Source: Henricia sp. BOLD:AAB3569 (Eukaryota; Echinodermata; Asteroidea; Spinulosida; Echinasteridae). Taken from it: 64,000 nt of DNA. Under the pieces are notes generated by a model. The model saw only the letters and a list, made by a program, of their open reading frames with translations. It searched no databases and was not told the DNA's origin. The DNA is taken from NCBI GenBank assembly GCA_037783545.1, contig JBBELK010000684.1, forward strand, positions 558,001 through 622,000. Reading direction: 5' to 3'. The translations under genes and the position numbers were made by a program. Of the stretch, positions 1 to 11,200 are shown piece by piece (position 1 is the first letter of the stretch; every line of letters starts with the position of its first letter).

Positions 1-767
1 TTTTAGCGAAATATAGTAAGTCTTCCTTCAGTTACGAACATTTATACTGCGTGCAGGATAAAATGACATACATGTACATAAAAAGATCTCCCCCACACAA
101 ATTGTGGTAATTGCGGCTACGATGTCGCGAAATAAACAACACGCGAGATGATTGTTCGAAACGGCTTCATTAAAAGGTCAAAAGATTCAAGGTCAAAAGC
201 CCGAGGCCTGAAATACAGCCCAGTATAAGTCGTTTTAAATGCAAACATACATCACTCATGGACCAGCTATAAACACATTAACAGTTTAACTCTTAACTTT
301 AATGTGAAAAAAAAACATATTATTGGCTGGCTTTAACATGGTGTTACACTCCCGTTTGCCCAACTGCACCCCGTTATTGATTTGCCAAACAGAACACTTA
401 CAAGTGCGCAAAAGGTGTTCCTTAATAGTGAGATTATACATTTGCTATCCAGGGGAGTGATAACTAAGTGTACTGTTAAACCTAGGGTTGTTTCCCCTGT
501 TGTTTCCCCATATCTTGTCCCATCACGAACCTATCGCCACACACCAACCAGTAACTGTTTACCTTAATCAAAAACGATGAAAGACAAGACGCCGATGTCA
601 TGACCTGCTGTCACAGGTCACAGGTCATGACATCGATGTCCCCAAAAATGTGGGGGCGCTGGTCTATGGTGATTACTGTTTCAGCAAGGGTTCTTGGCAA
701 ACTAGGAACGTGTGCAGGATCTAGGAAAGACCGTTGCGAAAGGAAGATGCAAAAACCTGTAATAAAT
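1..767. other. unassigned sequence at window start
   Basis: No gene could be supported. A short open frame at 382-567 has a weak resemblance to the segment ahead of the palm in DIRS-type reverse transcriptases, but it lacks any diagnostic motif. A small hairpin is present at about 593-634 (14-bp arms reading gatgtcatgacctg and its complement). The stretch ends where the left arm of the large inverted repeat begins. Confidence 0.4.
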
Positions 768-2109
768 CACCCCTACCAATGCCAAGCGCGTTTTGCTCGA
801 TAAAGCGGCCCTTGCTCCACCGCAAGCGACCCTTGCTCGACGTCAAGCGCTTTCAGCTCGCGATAAGCACTCTGAGCTCTGCGCAAGCACGTAGATTTTG
901 GAGCCCCCAGAACGCCAGTGGACTCGCGCGTGACCCGACAAAATTCTCGTTTTTTAGGTCAAAGACGAAACTTCCGGATCTCGAATGTAGACAATTCGGT
1001 AGACTGGTTCCCGCTCCACATATTCCACATACAACGACTGAATATGAGGACCGGCTACTGTCGTGTTTAAAATAGCACTTTAAGCATTACGTCATGCATT
1101 TATTTTTAGGAGCACATAACCGTTAATTTTCAAAGCGCGTTGCGCGCTATATGGCATGAGTGTACAACAATTTGAAAGGGGTTATTCCATATTTGACCAA
1201 TACAAATTTAATATATTAACCTTATAAAATATTAAATATGCCCATTTTAATATACATGTAGGCTAGCATCAAAAAGAAAATTCAAACCTTGTCTGCATCA
1301 CCAAGTGAGCTCCATATTGTACATGTTATGTAGGCCTAGTTTTAATATGCTGTTGCAATCCCGTAACTATAGCCATTCATACGGTTACCGTAACTGTAAC
1401 TATAGCCACTGCGTAGTTTTAAATCCGTGGCATCACCATAAATACACACGCAGCAGCGGCGTACGTGCACGCGACGTCAATTCAAATTCTCGAATCAATG
1501 ACGAATTGTACCCGACGATTAACGGTAACGTCCGGACGTGCATTCGGGTAACTTCGGAAACCTTCGGAAAAAGGAGGAATTCCTCCTGTTTCAAAATGGC
1601 GGAATTGGCCGCTGCCGGACCTTAAATTCAGTCTAGTCAAATAATTGTTGGTCCGGGTACCAGACTAACAATTCGGTTGCTCATTTTGGTTGCTCAAATT
1701 CCTGCCATATCGGAGGAGAAATCCATCGCGTGGCCCGGGTGTTTGTGTGAGTTGAGACTACTGTGCAGCCACTGCGCTTGTCACCGGTGAAAACAGTTTT
1801 GATCCCCGTCGAGAACTAGCGACGAGCAGGTCTGCCGACCCCGTACGTACACATGCCGTACGCGATGCATGCCATAGGCCTGTATCAAGCCTAGTACTAG
1901 TAGTAGGCCTAGAACAACTTCAACAAAGCATTTATCGGTACTAATTAAAATCGGGGAATTTTTTTCGTATACACTGAACAACGGTTTTGAGGAAATTACC
2001 TCCTAAAATCAAAAGATAATGTAATTTTAAGATATACCTTTCACTTGCACTTTTGTCGCAAATGTTGTTTTTTTGTAGAAAATCACATTTTCTCCTTCAA
2101 AAATTGCCT
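768..2109 (+). repeat. left arm of a ~19-kb inverted repeat
   Basis: This arm matches, in reverse complement and with few differences, 19068-19761. The outer end reads CACCCCTACCAATGCC at 768 and its complement ends at 19761. Near the outer end there are about five imperfect 20-22 bp subterminal repeats of the form AAGCG..TTGCTCGACGTC (about 780-890); the right copy has one more. The inner end near 2109 contains a box also found in the neighbouring element (AAGTGCAAGTGGGAAGTATA and relatives). The arm is lengthened by a 668-bp insertion (1000-1667) missing from the right arm. That the arms are terminal repeats of a single transposon is inferred; two independent inverted copies of one repeat would look the same. 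Confidence 0.7.
1000..1667. mobile_element. 668-bp MITE with 9-bp target duplication
   Basis: Comparison of the two large inverted arms shows this block as an insertion: the empty site is preserved in the right arm. It is flanked by ACAATTCGG at 991-999 and 1668-1676. Its ends form imperfect inverted repeats, TAGACTGGTTCCCG on the left and TAGTCTGGTACCCG on the right when complemented. A 9-bp duplication is typical of Mutator-like elements. The same end sequence recurs at 26454-26486 and in the palindrome at 57401-57554. No transposase is encoded, so it is a non-autonomous element. Confidence 0.75.
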
Positions 2110-2429
2110 TTAGTTAGTGTACAAGATAACCATTCACGCGTGTTCGCAGTGGCCTCTGTTGTTGGCTAATACGCACAGACCGCTCACCGCGTCATTTTGT
2201 GCATTACTTTATGTAGTAATTTTACTATTTATTTATGTCAGAATGCAGAAATGCAACATTTGGGACAGAAGTGCAAGTGGGAAGTATATCTTAGAATTGG
2301 ATGATCTGTTGATTCCAGAAGGAAATGTCCTTAAAATATTTGTTTAATGTGTGACACTGAGAAAATACAACCGGCAAGGATGGTGTACATTACATCAGGT
2401 CCAGTTCTTTAATATGGTGTGGCGAAAAT

Positions 2430-3045
2430 TATGGGGGATACCTATCCCCCATAGCTGATTTCATTTTTTACAAATATGGCGACGCCTGAAGTTTAAGAGC
2501 GGACAAACTTTTGGCTAGCGCAATAATCCGCTGCCCAATCGCCACCAAACTCCGTCTGATACATGTAGTTCTTGAGACATTCACCTTGCTTGTATCTACA
2601 GAATGTCGGCACTATTTGTTTATTAAATTCTCCGAAAAAAATGTTGAAAATCAACGATTACATGTGCAATGCATCCACATACATAATTCAGGAATTCGGT
2701 AAAAGCCGGATTTGCCAGAACTGCTGCGACTCAACTCTTGGTCCTGGCAGTTCCGGCGGTTCCGGAAAATTCGGCTTTTACGGAATGCCTGAATCATGTA
2801 TGTGGATGCATCGCACATGTACCCGTTGATTTTCAACATAATTCTCGGAGAATTTAATGGACAAATAGGCCTAGTAGTAGGCTACCGAAATTCCGTAGAT
2901 ACACAACTATCAGATGGAGTTTGGTGGCGATTGGGCAGCGGATTATTGCGCTAGCCAAAAAGGTTTCTGTCCGCTCTTAAACTTCAGGCGCCGCCATACC
3001 GGTATTGGTAAAAAAACAGCTATGGAGGATAGGTATCCCCCATAG
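2430..3045. repeat. palindromic foldback element
   Basis: Two arms of about 290 bp (2430-2725 and 2748-3045) are inverted copies around a short centre near 2737. The extreme ends carry the self-complementary word TATGGGGGATACC plus its mirror. The flanks GTGGCGAAAA (about 2419-2428) and GTAGCGAAAA (about 3054-3063) resemble an imperfect target duplication. Non-coding; a short open frame in each arm is the shadow of the palindrome. Confidence 0.7.
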
Positions 3046-3371
3046 TTCTAGGGGTAGCGAAAACCCTGAAAGATACAAAACACAATCATACCATAAGTAC
3101 ATTGTCTCGTGAGAAATACAAATAATTCACAGAAAAGGAATTGTGTAATAAAATAATTTGTCGAGCAAGGTTAATAATCATCTTTAACCGTTAACACAAA
3201 GTTAAGTGGGATTTACTCAAATAATTCGCAAGGCAAGTGGTTGCTTTAAACTTGGAACTTTTAAATGTAGACAAACACAACTTCGGTTAAAGCGCATAAA
3301 ATAGGCATTGTACCACATCAACAAATTATTAAATGGTCACACTACAGTCAAGGCAAACTAAATGAATATAC

Positions 3372-3625
3372 TATTAGTTATCCCACGAGCGCGAGTGGAA
3401 TACGGCATCATGTAGTGCGTTTGCGTCCCATATCCCACGAGGCCGTTATTAGTGCGTCAAGTTTGCTTGAAGATAAATTCGTTATCCCACTCGCGCTCGT
3501 GGAATACGACATAATGTAGTGCGTCTGCGTCCCATATCCCACTCGGCCTTCGGCCTCGTGGGATATGGGACGCACACGCACTACATGATGCCGTATTCCA
3601 CTCGCGCTCGTGGGATAACTAATAA
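3372..3625. repeat. hairpin MITE, about 254 bp
   Basis: The ends read TATTAGTTATCCCACGAGCG and its complement. Between them the word 'cccacgagcgcgagtggaat' and the box 'tagtgcgtytgcgtcccata' recur several times in both orientations, with a tight hairpin at about 3540-3565 (tcggccttcggcctcg). Non-coding. Confidence 0.65.
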
Positions 3626-3889
3626 TGTCCTTGTACCTAAATATTACTTTTACCATGTCCTATGCTCAGTGAAGTACATGTAGTTAATGTCTGGTCAAGC
3701 CAATAAAAGTTTAGTCTTTCCAGGAACATAACGCTCAAATACTTGGATAAAAAGAAACAAGAGCTTAGGGTCTGGCACAGGGCGAATACATAATTAGGTT
3801 GGCCTTGCAGAGACTCAAATCTTGTCCCAAACACATAGGTTCAACAACTACTGGGCAATGTTGTGGTGATCACATATCAATTGCTAAAG

Positions 3890-4150
3890 TTGTCTTGACC
3901 GTGATTTGTGATGTTCGGTCATGTGTAACATCCCGCTCTTCCTGGAAAAATGTAAAGAAAAATTACGTTGGACTAGTTTTTTTCCTGTTTAGAAGAATCA
4001 TCGGGGAGAATGGACCATGGTAAGTTTTACAATGTTTAATTTTGACTGTAAGGTGAAATTTCACTTTGGAGAAAGGCTGCCATCTTGCTCGTGCAGGAAC
4101 ATTTAACATGGCGAATGCGGTTTAATTCGTAAGGGGCTAAAAGTCTACAT
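3890..4150 (+). repeat. single-arm relative of the 28985-29712 foldback
   Basis: This block shares long stretches with one arm of the foldback at 28985-29712, for example AAAAATTACGTTGGACT, AAGAATCATCGGGGAGAAT and AAGGTGAAATTTCACTTTGG, but lacks about 40 bp present there and has no second arm. It is a truncated copy of the same family, nested in the 2110-5249 element. Confidence 0.6.
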
Positions 4151-4304
4151 GTATATGAGGCGAATGCCAACTCGGCAACCTTTTTACTCTTTTTCACGAT
4201 AACCAAAACAAATTCAAGAATCAACCTCCCAACCTTATTTGAATTTTAGACAAAATGAGTAAAAAGGTTGCCCAGTTGGCATCCACCCCATACATGTAGG
4301 TTTA
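4143..4304. repeat. short inverted-repeat element
   Basis: Arms of about 50 bp at 4147-4196 and 4253-4303 are complementary (shared core GCCAACTSGGCAACC and TTTTTACTC). The loop is AT-rich. Non-coding. Confidence 0.55.
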
Positions 4305-4567
4305 CGCACATTTGGCTGGGCAATTTTGTCATCCAATCCCATGATGCATTGAGAACGTCCATAAGGTTATCTGAGTAAGCTATCAATTCCAATATTTACC
4401 AACATCCGCGTTCAGTCTGAACGACAAAAATACCGTAAGGGTAGATTTACTAAAAAAAAGGTGTGGGAGAAATACAATATTTTCTTGGAAAAAAACACAA
4501 TTTCACCCAGCCCCATATGTTTTGTACACAACGCCTGAAGTCATATGATGGGTCATAATCACCTACT

Positions 4568-5012
4568 TGGTATTTTGGTATTTTTTTAGTTTATGCCACA
4601 ACTCGAATTTAAGGAAAATAATTATTGGAATCGATAGCTTGGACGATTTTAGAATAGGAATACCTACATGCATTTCCGTCGCAAAGGCTTAGTTTTAGAG
4701 AAAAATCAGGGAAAGGATATTGCATATGATTGCACGCAAAGCGGCCGGCCAGACACCAAACGGATCATCACACACACGCCCTCTTTCTTCGCGCGCGCGC
4801 TTCACACACTGCCTCGGCCGGCAGCAGTTTCACACACTTTTGTATGGAGGCGGGCGTGACAAAAACACAGAATTTATATGCAAATGCAACATTTGCGACG
4901 GAAATGTCAATGGAAAAGGTGATCTACAATCGTCCAAGCTATCGATTCCAATAATTATTTTCCTTAAATTCGAGTTGTGGCACAAACTAAACAAATACCG
5001 GTATTTTGTTCG
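4568..5012. repeat. inverted repeat pair inside the 3.1-kb element
   Basis: 4568-4655 and 4922-5012 are inverted copies sharing CCACAACTCGAATTTAAGG and AATCGATAGCTTGGACGAT. The 270-bp loop has GC-rich simple sequence (about 4740-4860). The pair lies inside the right terminal repeat of the larger element. Confidence 0.6.
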
Positions 5013-5243
5013 TATACGCATTGAACAAGGATTTTAAGAAAATTATCAACAGATCATCCAATTCTAAGATAAACTTCCCACTTGCACTTCTGTCCCAAAT
5101 GTTGCATTTCTGCATTCTGAGATAAATAAATAATAAAATTACTACATAAAGTAATGCACAAAATGACGCGGTCAGCGGTCTGTGCGTAAGCCAACAACAG
5201 AGGCCACTGCGCGCACGCGTGAATGGTTATCTTGTGCACTAAC

Positions 5244-5275
5244 TAAATTATTATTATTATTATTATTATTATTTC
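5244..5275. repeat. (ATT)n microsatellite
   Basis: An uninterrupted run of TTA units separates the end of the 3.1-kb element from the DIRS-derived block. It could be the tail of a lost retroelement. Confidence 0.8.
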
Positions 5276-5296
5276 TTTCTGGTATTCATACCAAGG

Positions 5297-6148
5297 AGTC
5301 TTACTTATACTCGGTCATACAAAAATACACTTTAAAGAATAGCATATGATATTGGCGGCAGCGAAGCACGTATAGCGCCGATTCCGCCATTTATTTCAAA
5401 TCTCATGTTTGAACAAAAATATTACATTTCAAGTCTTATTGAAAAATAAAACAAATCATCACTTTGATAATACCAGTTAAGTTATAAATATTACTCAAAA
5501 TATATACATGTAAATTTGTCAACTTGTGCATACGTGGTGCATGCACCTACACGTATATTTTCATCAGGTATTTTCTATTGAAAATGTTATTACATGTTTT
5601 CCTGTTGAAAAACCTTTACTGTACTGCAAAAATCATTGAAAATTAAGGTATATGTTAAAGTTATTTAACACAATTACATATATTGTGTAGACACCGTTGT
5701 CTGCTTGTAAATCCATATTTCCTTAATATTAAAACCAGCTTAAATGATCAAACTTTTCCAAATGATTGGCAATTTTCCAAAAAATTGCAAAAAACTTTTG
5801 AGAAATGCGACGTCCAGGAAAAACAGAGATAAAACTCGTTTAAAAATTCTCTGAAAACCTGTACCCAAAAACAGTCAGCACTCTCCTCCGGGAAGGTGTT
5901 GGGCTTCACCTAAAACATTTTTTCAAGAAATAGTCAATAGTTGTAATATCTCGTACAAAAAACGAGGTGACCTGTGTGAAGTGCTTGCTAGAACTGAATA
6001 CCTTTTGTTCCACTCTTCCATTTATACCATGCACTAGCAATTACGTAACACCTTACTGCACCACTGAACACCTGGCAACGCGGTATGCGTTGTTCGAATT
6101 CCTAAGACAATTATTTCCCGCTATACTGCGAACCGCGGGAAATGAATA
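5297..6148 (-). mobile_element. deletion derivative of the DIRS-like element
   Basis: 5297-5380 is nearly identical to 14138-14221, which lies just beyond the recombinase end of the DIRS-like element, and 5961-6148 is nearly identical to the sequence beyond its gag end (18249-18741 minus a SINE). Both blocks keep the same order and orientation as in the long copy. The 580 bp between them (5381-5960) have no match in the long copy and no coding capacity. This is what an internally deleted, non-autonomous copy would look like; the DIRS proteins would have to be supplied in trans. Confidence 0.65.
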
Positions 6149-6194
6149 GTTATATCAGCTGTGCGCAGCACGCTGGTATATTGTGATCGTCCGA

Positions 6195-6219
6195 TTTCTT
6201 TCTTTCTTTCTTTCTAAAT

Positions 6220-6258
<39 letters not shown>
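6195..6258. repeat. (CTTT)n microsatellite, 5' target copy of the Tx1 LINE
   Basis: Five TTTC units, then TAAATT, then more CTTT units run directly into the LINE 5' end. The same arrangement (five TTTC units, TAAATT, CTTTCTTTCTT) follows the LINE poly(A) at 13151-13189. That shared, imperfect array marks a target-site duplication of at least about 35 bp. Confidence 0.85.
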
Positions 6259-6491
6259 CGTGGCGGTCGTGTTTCTATCGAGCTCCGGAAAACGTAAGAA
6301 AATCTTAGCTTTTGACTTATTCCGGTTACAAATTTTTATACTGTTGTAACCGGTATAACATACAGATTCTGCTGGACCATCCTCGATTTGTCAGGTTTTA
6401 TTAATTTTGTGTATTTTTAAGGTTTATTTTTGTTCATTTCTGTTAAGTTTCCTCATGGCCGGCCGTTGCGGTCAGTCGTGCGGAACCCGCC

Positions 6492-8236
6492 ATGCAGGGT
6501 CAGCCCAGCACTAGCACGGCTGGCTCTGCTGGCTCCATTGTTCCTGGTGACGAACCCTTTCAGGGCGTCACCAGGGACAATGGTGTGTTTTTCAAAGCGG
6601 CTGACAATGTCTCCGTTCAAGGGTACATAGACGCCATTGCAAATCAATTACCCCCACAATCTATCGTTTCGGCTTCAAGAATTTATAATGGTCGCATTGC
6701 TTTTTACCTCAGCTCGAGACAGGCAGTCATCGAGGCGGTCCAAGATGGCCTATCCTACGATGGCTCCTATCTCGAGCTGACTCCTCTTGTCCGCCCCACA
6801 ACCCGATTAACTCTCTCCAATGTTTACCCTGAGATACCGAACGGAGTCATTGCCAGCCAGCTCTCATCGTTTTGTAAGGTGGTGTCTCAGATTCGGCCCA
6901 TACCCCTCGGACTAAAAAACAAAAATCTATCTCACATTATGAGTTTCCGGCGACAGGTTCAAGTCATTCTCAGTACAAATGTCACTCCCCCCGACCACAT
7001 ACATTTTTCTAATTCCGGAACCAACTATCGCGTTTTTCTCTCCACCGAGTCCGTTCGGTGCTTCTCCTGCCGGGAGTTTGGTCACGTTAGCAAAAACTGT
7101 AAAAAAAACCTCTCCTCCAATTCTGATAACCAACCCGACCCATCCACTGACAATCCACTCAACCCACCACCCACGTTCATGCACGGTAAAAACAAGAAAT
7201 CAGATCCTAAACACCCTCCAAAACAATCAAAATCCTCCTCTACCGCCCCCCCCCCCCCCCCCCCCCCCCCCATTCCTGCTCCGCGCTCGACCGTGGCCGG
7301 TGGCGGCCCGTCCACGTCGGCTGGTTTTTCGGGCTCGGCCGGCGCACCGAGCGTGGCCGGCACTCTGCAGCCGGCCAGTGCCGGTGGGCTTGCCGGGTCC
7401 GCGCCGCCGAATTCCACCGGGGCCGGGTCCGTCGCGGGCGCGTCTTGCGCGGATGCCACCCCTCCTCGACCAAAATCCACACACGTTCCTTGTTCTCCCC
7501 CCGCCCCTTCCAGAACCTTCTCTGAAGCCCTTACCAAAAGAAAACAACCTCCATCTACCTCTCCTCCATCTCCCTTCAAAATGACCACACTTAAATCCTC
7601 TTCACCAGTTCGAAAAATAGCTCGACGTTCTCCTTCCGTGTCTCAGGCACTTGATATCCCAACACCAGTTCCACCCCCTCCCCTTTTCCCCCTCCCGTGT
7701 CCACTCCCCTTACCCCTCCCGTATCCACCCCTTTTGTCCCCAGCCCCACACCTCCTCCCCTCACCCCTATCTCTGTCCCCATACTACCCTCTTTTTCCTC
7801 CGCCCCTACCACCCCTCAACCGGGCCCCAGTGCCTCTGCTTCTGATCCCAGTTCCACTGCCCCTCTTCCCAGTGGCCCACCCGTACCAAATCCTACCTCC
7901 GTCCTTCCTATGTCACAAACGTCAGTTATTTCTACTCCTGGCAGCGGAAGCACTGACACGGACTCGATGACCTGGGAGGATAGTCAGACGTGTCAGACTG
8001 AAGAAGATCTCACGTCTGACATCCTCCCAGTTACACATGGCCCCCTGTCGTCGGAACAACTCTTGAAATTTCTCACCTCCGTTAAAGCCCGCAAGAGGCC
8101 GGCCAAGATTGCCAGAACATTTACCTCTGACATCCCTGGGCTGGCCAAACAACTCAAAACCCTTCGAACACACGCTCCCCTGGGTAAAAACATGCTGCAG
8201 CGGATACATAAACTCGCCACCACACTAGGTAAATAA
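6492..8236 (+). CDS. Tx1 LINE ORF1, nucleic-acid binding protein (one frameshift)
   Basis: ORF1 of the LINE, expected to coat the element RNA and form the ribonucleoprotein used in retrotransposition. The frame from 6492 has a structured N-terminal half, then a CCHC zinc knuckle CFSCREFGHVSKNC at about residues 190-203, then a long Pro/Ser/Ala-rich linker. A run of about 23 C (about 7248-7270) encodes polyproline. As given, this frame ends at 7970, but its last 90 residues are compositionally odd, while another frame running to 8236 has an acidic segment and a basic C-terminus. A one-base slip in the C-rich tract around 7677-7695 would join them into about 580 residues ending 19 nt before ORF2. 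This could be a true mutation or an error in a homopolymer. Confidence 0.8.
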
Positions 8237-8255
8237 TTTTCTTTCTCTCTTTGCA

Positions 8256-11200
8256 ATGGAGTTTCTGTATCTGCTTTATGCCTGCACGATGACACTGTCA
8301 TTGATAACTTTAAACACTGGAGGCTGTGCCTCTCCCATCAAAAATGCATCTTTGCAAGTTCTTTTTGACAGGGTTTATCATAACCCTGACATCATCCTTC
8401 TTCAAGAAACATATAATCTTAACGACAAAAACTCGTGCTGGAATATGTGGTCCCATACCCCGTATTGCTCTCCCGGCCTTACCATGGGGTCGGGAGTGAC
8501 TACCCTTATCAATACTAGCAAAATTGACGTAATTTCTCACTCTTCTATCGTTGCCGGATATGTTCATTACATTCATTTCAAATTCCAAGACTCTATTTAC
8601 CACCTTTATAATACTTACATTCCTCAAAATGACAAAGACGCCCTTGGTGCTATTCAGTCCATCGTGGACCACAGTTCCAGCATCAATGGCAGTGTCTTCG
8701 TTGCTGGTGATTTTAATTGTACTCTAAACCCAAGTCTCGATCGTCTGCGTACGACCATTGAACGCAGGCCCAAAGTTTCGGTGGCTCTCAGAGACGCTGT
8801 TGGTGCACTGTCCCTCTGTGACGCCTGGCGCAGACTGAACCCCACCAAAACGGAGTTCACCTGGCTTCGAAACAATCCGGCGAACGTACACGGTGTTTTG
8901 AAAGCCAGGTTGGACCGTTTCTACATTCCCCCTCATCTCATCTCTTCGATTAGTTCTTCCTCTATTATCCCCTGTTATCTCTCTGACCACAGTGCTGTAC
9001 AGATTACCCTAAAAATTCCGACTAGTCTCCAGAAGGGAAGTGCCTATTGGCACTTTAACAATTCTCTTCTGGAAGACGAAAATTACAAAGAAATTATACG
9101 TCACTTTTGGGGTGATTGGACAACCAAAAAGCGGGACTTCCCTGATCTAGCCTCGTGGTGGGATTTTGGGAAGTCCCACATAAAGTCCATCACCCAGATG
9201 TACAGCACTAAAGTGGCCAGGGAGAAACGGCAAAACTTTCTCCAACTTAATAAACAAATCAACGAGCTTCAGTCTGCGCCAGACTTCACGCCCGAAGTCA
9301 AAGCTGCTCTTGCTGAACAAAGAGATAACTTAAATTTCCTTCTTAAGTCCGAGGCTAAAGGCGCACTCGTCAGATCACGTTTCAAATTCTCTACTGAAAT
9401 TGACACTTGCTCTACCTATTTCTTCAACCTTGAAAAGAATAATTCCACCTCCAAACACATCTCTCGGGTCAGACTCCCTTCCGGAAATATTTCCGAAGAC
9501 CCGACAGAAATCAAAACTCATATTCGTGACTTTTACAAATCACTTTACTCTCAAATCTCTACCGACGAGGGCGCCTTCAGTGAACTCATTACCGGGATAA
9601 ATCGACTGGATCCTGCAGAGTCGGATGACCTCGATTGTCCTCTGACTCTGGAGGAACTTGACCTCGCCGTTGGGCAACTTGGCAAAAACAAAACGCCCGG
9701 CCTCGATGGCCTCACTTCCGAATTTTTCCAATGCTTTTGGCCTGCTCTCAAAGACGACTTTCTTCCTGTTCTAGACGCATCTCTTGTTTCTGGTTCTCTT
9801 CCTCATTCATTTAGACGGGGCGTCATCACCCTTCTTCCCAAAAAAGGGGATTTGGCCGATTTAGCCAACTGGCGCCCCGTCTCCCTTCTCAATACAGACT
9901 ATAAGATTTTTGCCAAGTTGCTTGCCGGCAGGCTCAAGCAGTGCATTGGCAGCGTCATCGACCCGGACCAGAGCTACTGTGTTCCGGGCCGATCCATCCA
10001 CAACAACTTAAATTTAATTCGTGACACTCTGTTTTATTGTAATGTCAATGATCTTCCCCTAGCCGTGGTCAACCTCGATCAGAAGAAAGCCTTCGATAAC
10101 GTTGACCACGGCTATCTGTTCAATGTAATGAGAGCCATGGGCTTTGGGGACCGGTTCATTCGACACATCCATCTCTTATACAGCGGCACCGAGAGCCTCG
10201 TCAAAGTCGGTGGCTCCCTGACCGCTCCCTTCTCTTTTGAGAAGGGAATAAGGCAGGGATGCCCGCTCTCGGGGCTGCTGTACACTATCGCCATTGAACC
10301 CTTGCTTCATAACTTCCGACAGAAAATGTCCGACTTCTCACTTCGTATTCCCGGCTCCAACACCCCGTTGGTCGTGTCGGCGTACGCAGACGACGTGACA
10401 GTGTTCATTACCAGCAATGCAGGCTTTGGCGTCGCGGAAAAGGTCTACGGCCTTTTCAGGGACGCCTCCGCAGCATGTTTAAACACCCAAAAGTCCCAGG
10501 GTTTGTGGGCCGGTTCCTGGACCGGACGAAGTGACAAGCCCTTAAATTTTTCCTGGAACAGTGAAGGCCTCGCTTTTCTTGGAGTTCATCTTGGCAATAC
10601 TAATAATTACAACAATCAAAACTGGACAAAATGCAAAGAAAAACTCAACAAAACTCTCTTATCCTGGTCCCGTCTTCTTCACACCCTCTCATTCAAAGGC
10701 AAGGTTATCATTGCCAATCAACTCGCCGCCTCCAAAATTTTTCACAGCCTGGCTGTCTTGTCACCCCCCGATAACGTCGTAGATGAACTCCAGAAAAGCC
10801 TTGTCAATTTCGTCTGGTCCAACAAGAGACACTACCTAAAAAAAGATACGTTGTATCAAAAACCTGACAATGGAGGGATAGGTCTAGCATGCCTCCAAGC
10901 ACGCATCATGACCTTTAGACTCGGTACTGCGCAACGTTTTCTCAATCTTTCCCCCCACCCCGCCTTTTCTTTTATGTCCTATTTCCTGCGCCAGTACCGA
11001 AAACTAAATTACGACTTTCAACTTTTCCACCTTCGTACCGATCCTAAATTCCACACCAGTCTCCCCGTTTTCTACAGTGACATTTTGCGTGCTTGGACGG
11101 CGTCCGGAGCTCGCATTGAAGCGCGACCCGACGATATCAACCACGTCATTAACCTGCCCCTAAATAGCACACTCATGGACGATGCAGCTGGTGATGGGGA

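Larger units (their letters stand above)
2110..5249. mobile_element. 3.1-kb element with ~210-bp terminal inverted repeats
   Basis: The ends 2110-2320 and 5040-5249 are near-identical in inverted orientation, beginning TTAGTTAGTG and continuing ACAAGATAACCATTCACGCG with few mismatches. The interior has no coding capacity and is filled with smaller inverted-repeat elements (2430-3045, 3372-3625, 4143-4304, and the pair 4568-4655/4922-5012). It starts exactly where the large left arm ends, so it may be a component of that structure. No transposase is visible and the superfamily is not assigned. Confidence 0.65.

Noticed and set aside
382..567. 61-codon frame with slight likeness to a reverse-transcriptase N-terminus
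   Set aside because: No catalytic motif and no supporting neighbour; similarity is too weak to name.
7082..7588. Gly-rich minus-strand frames opposite ORF1
   Set aside because: Shadow of the Pro/Ala-rich, GC-rich ORF1 linker and its C run.
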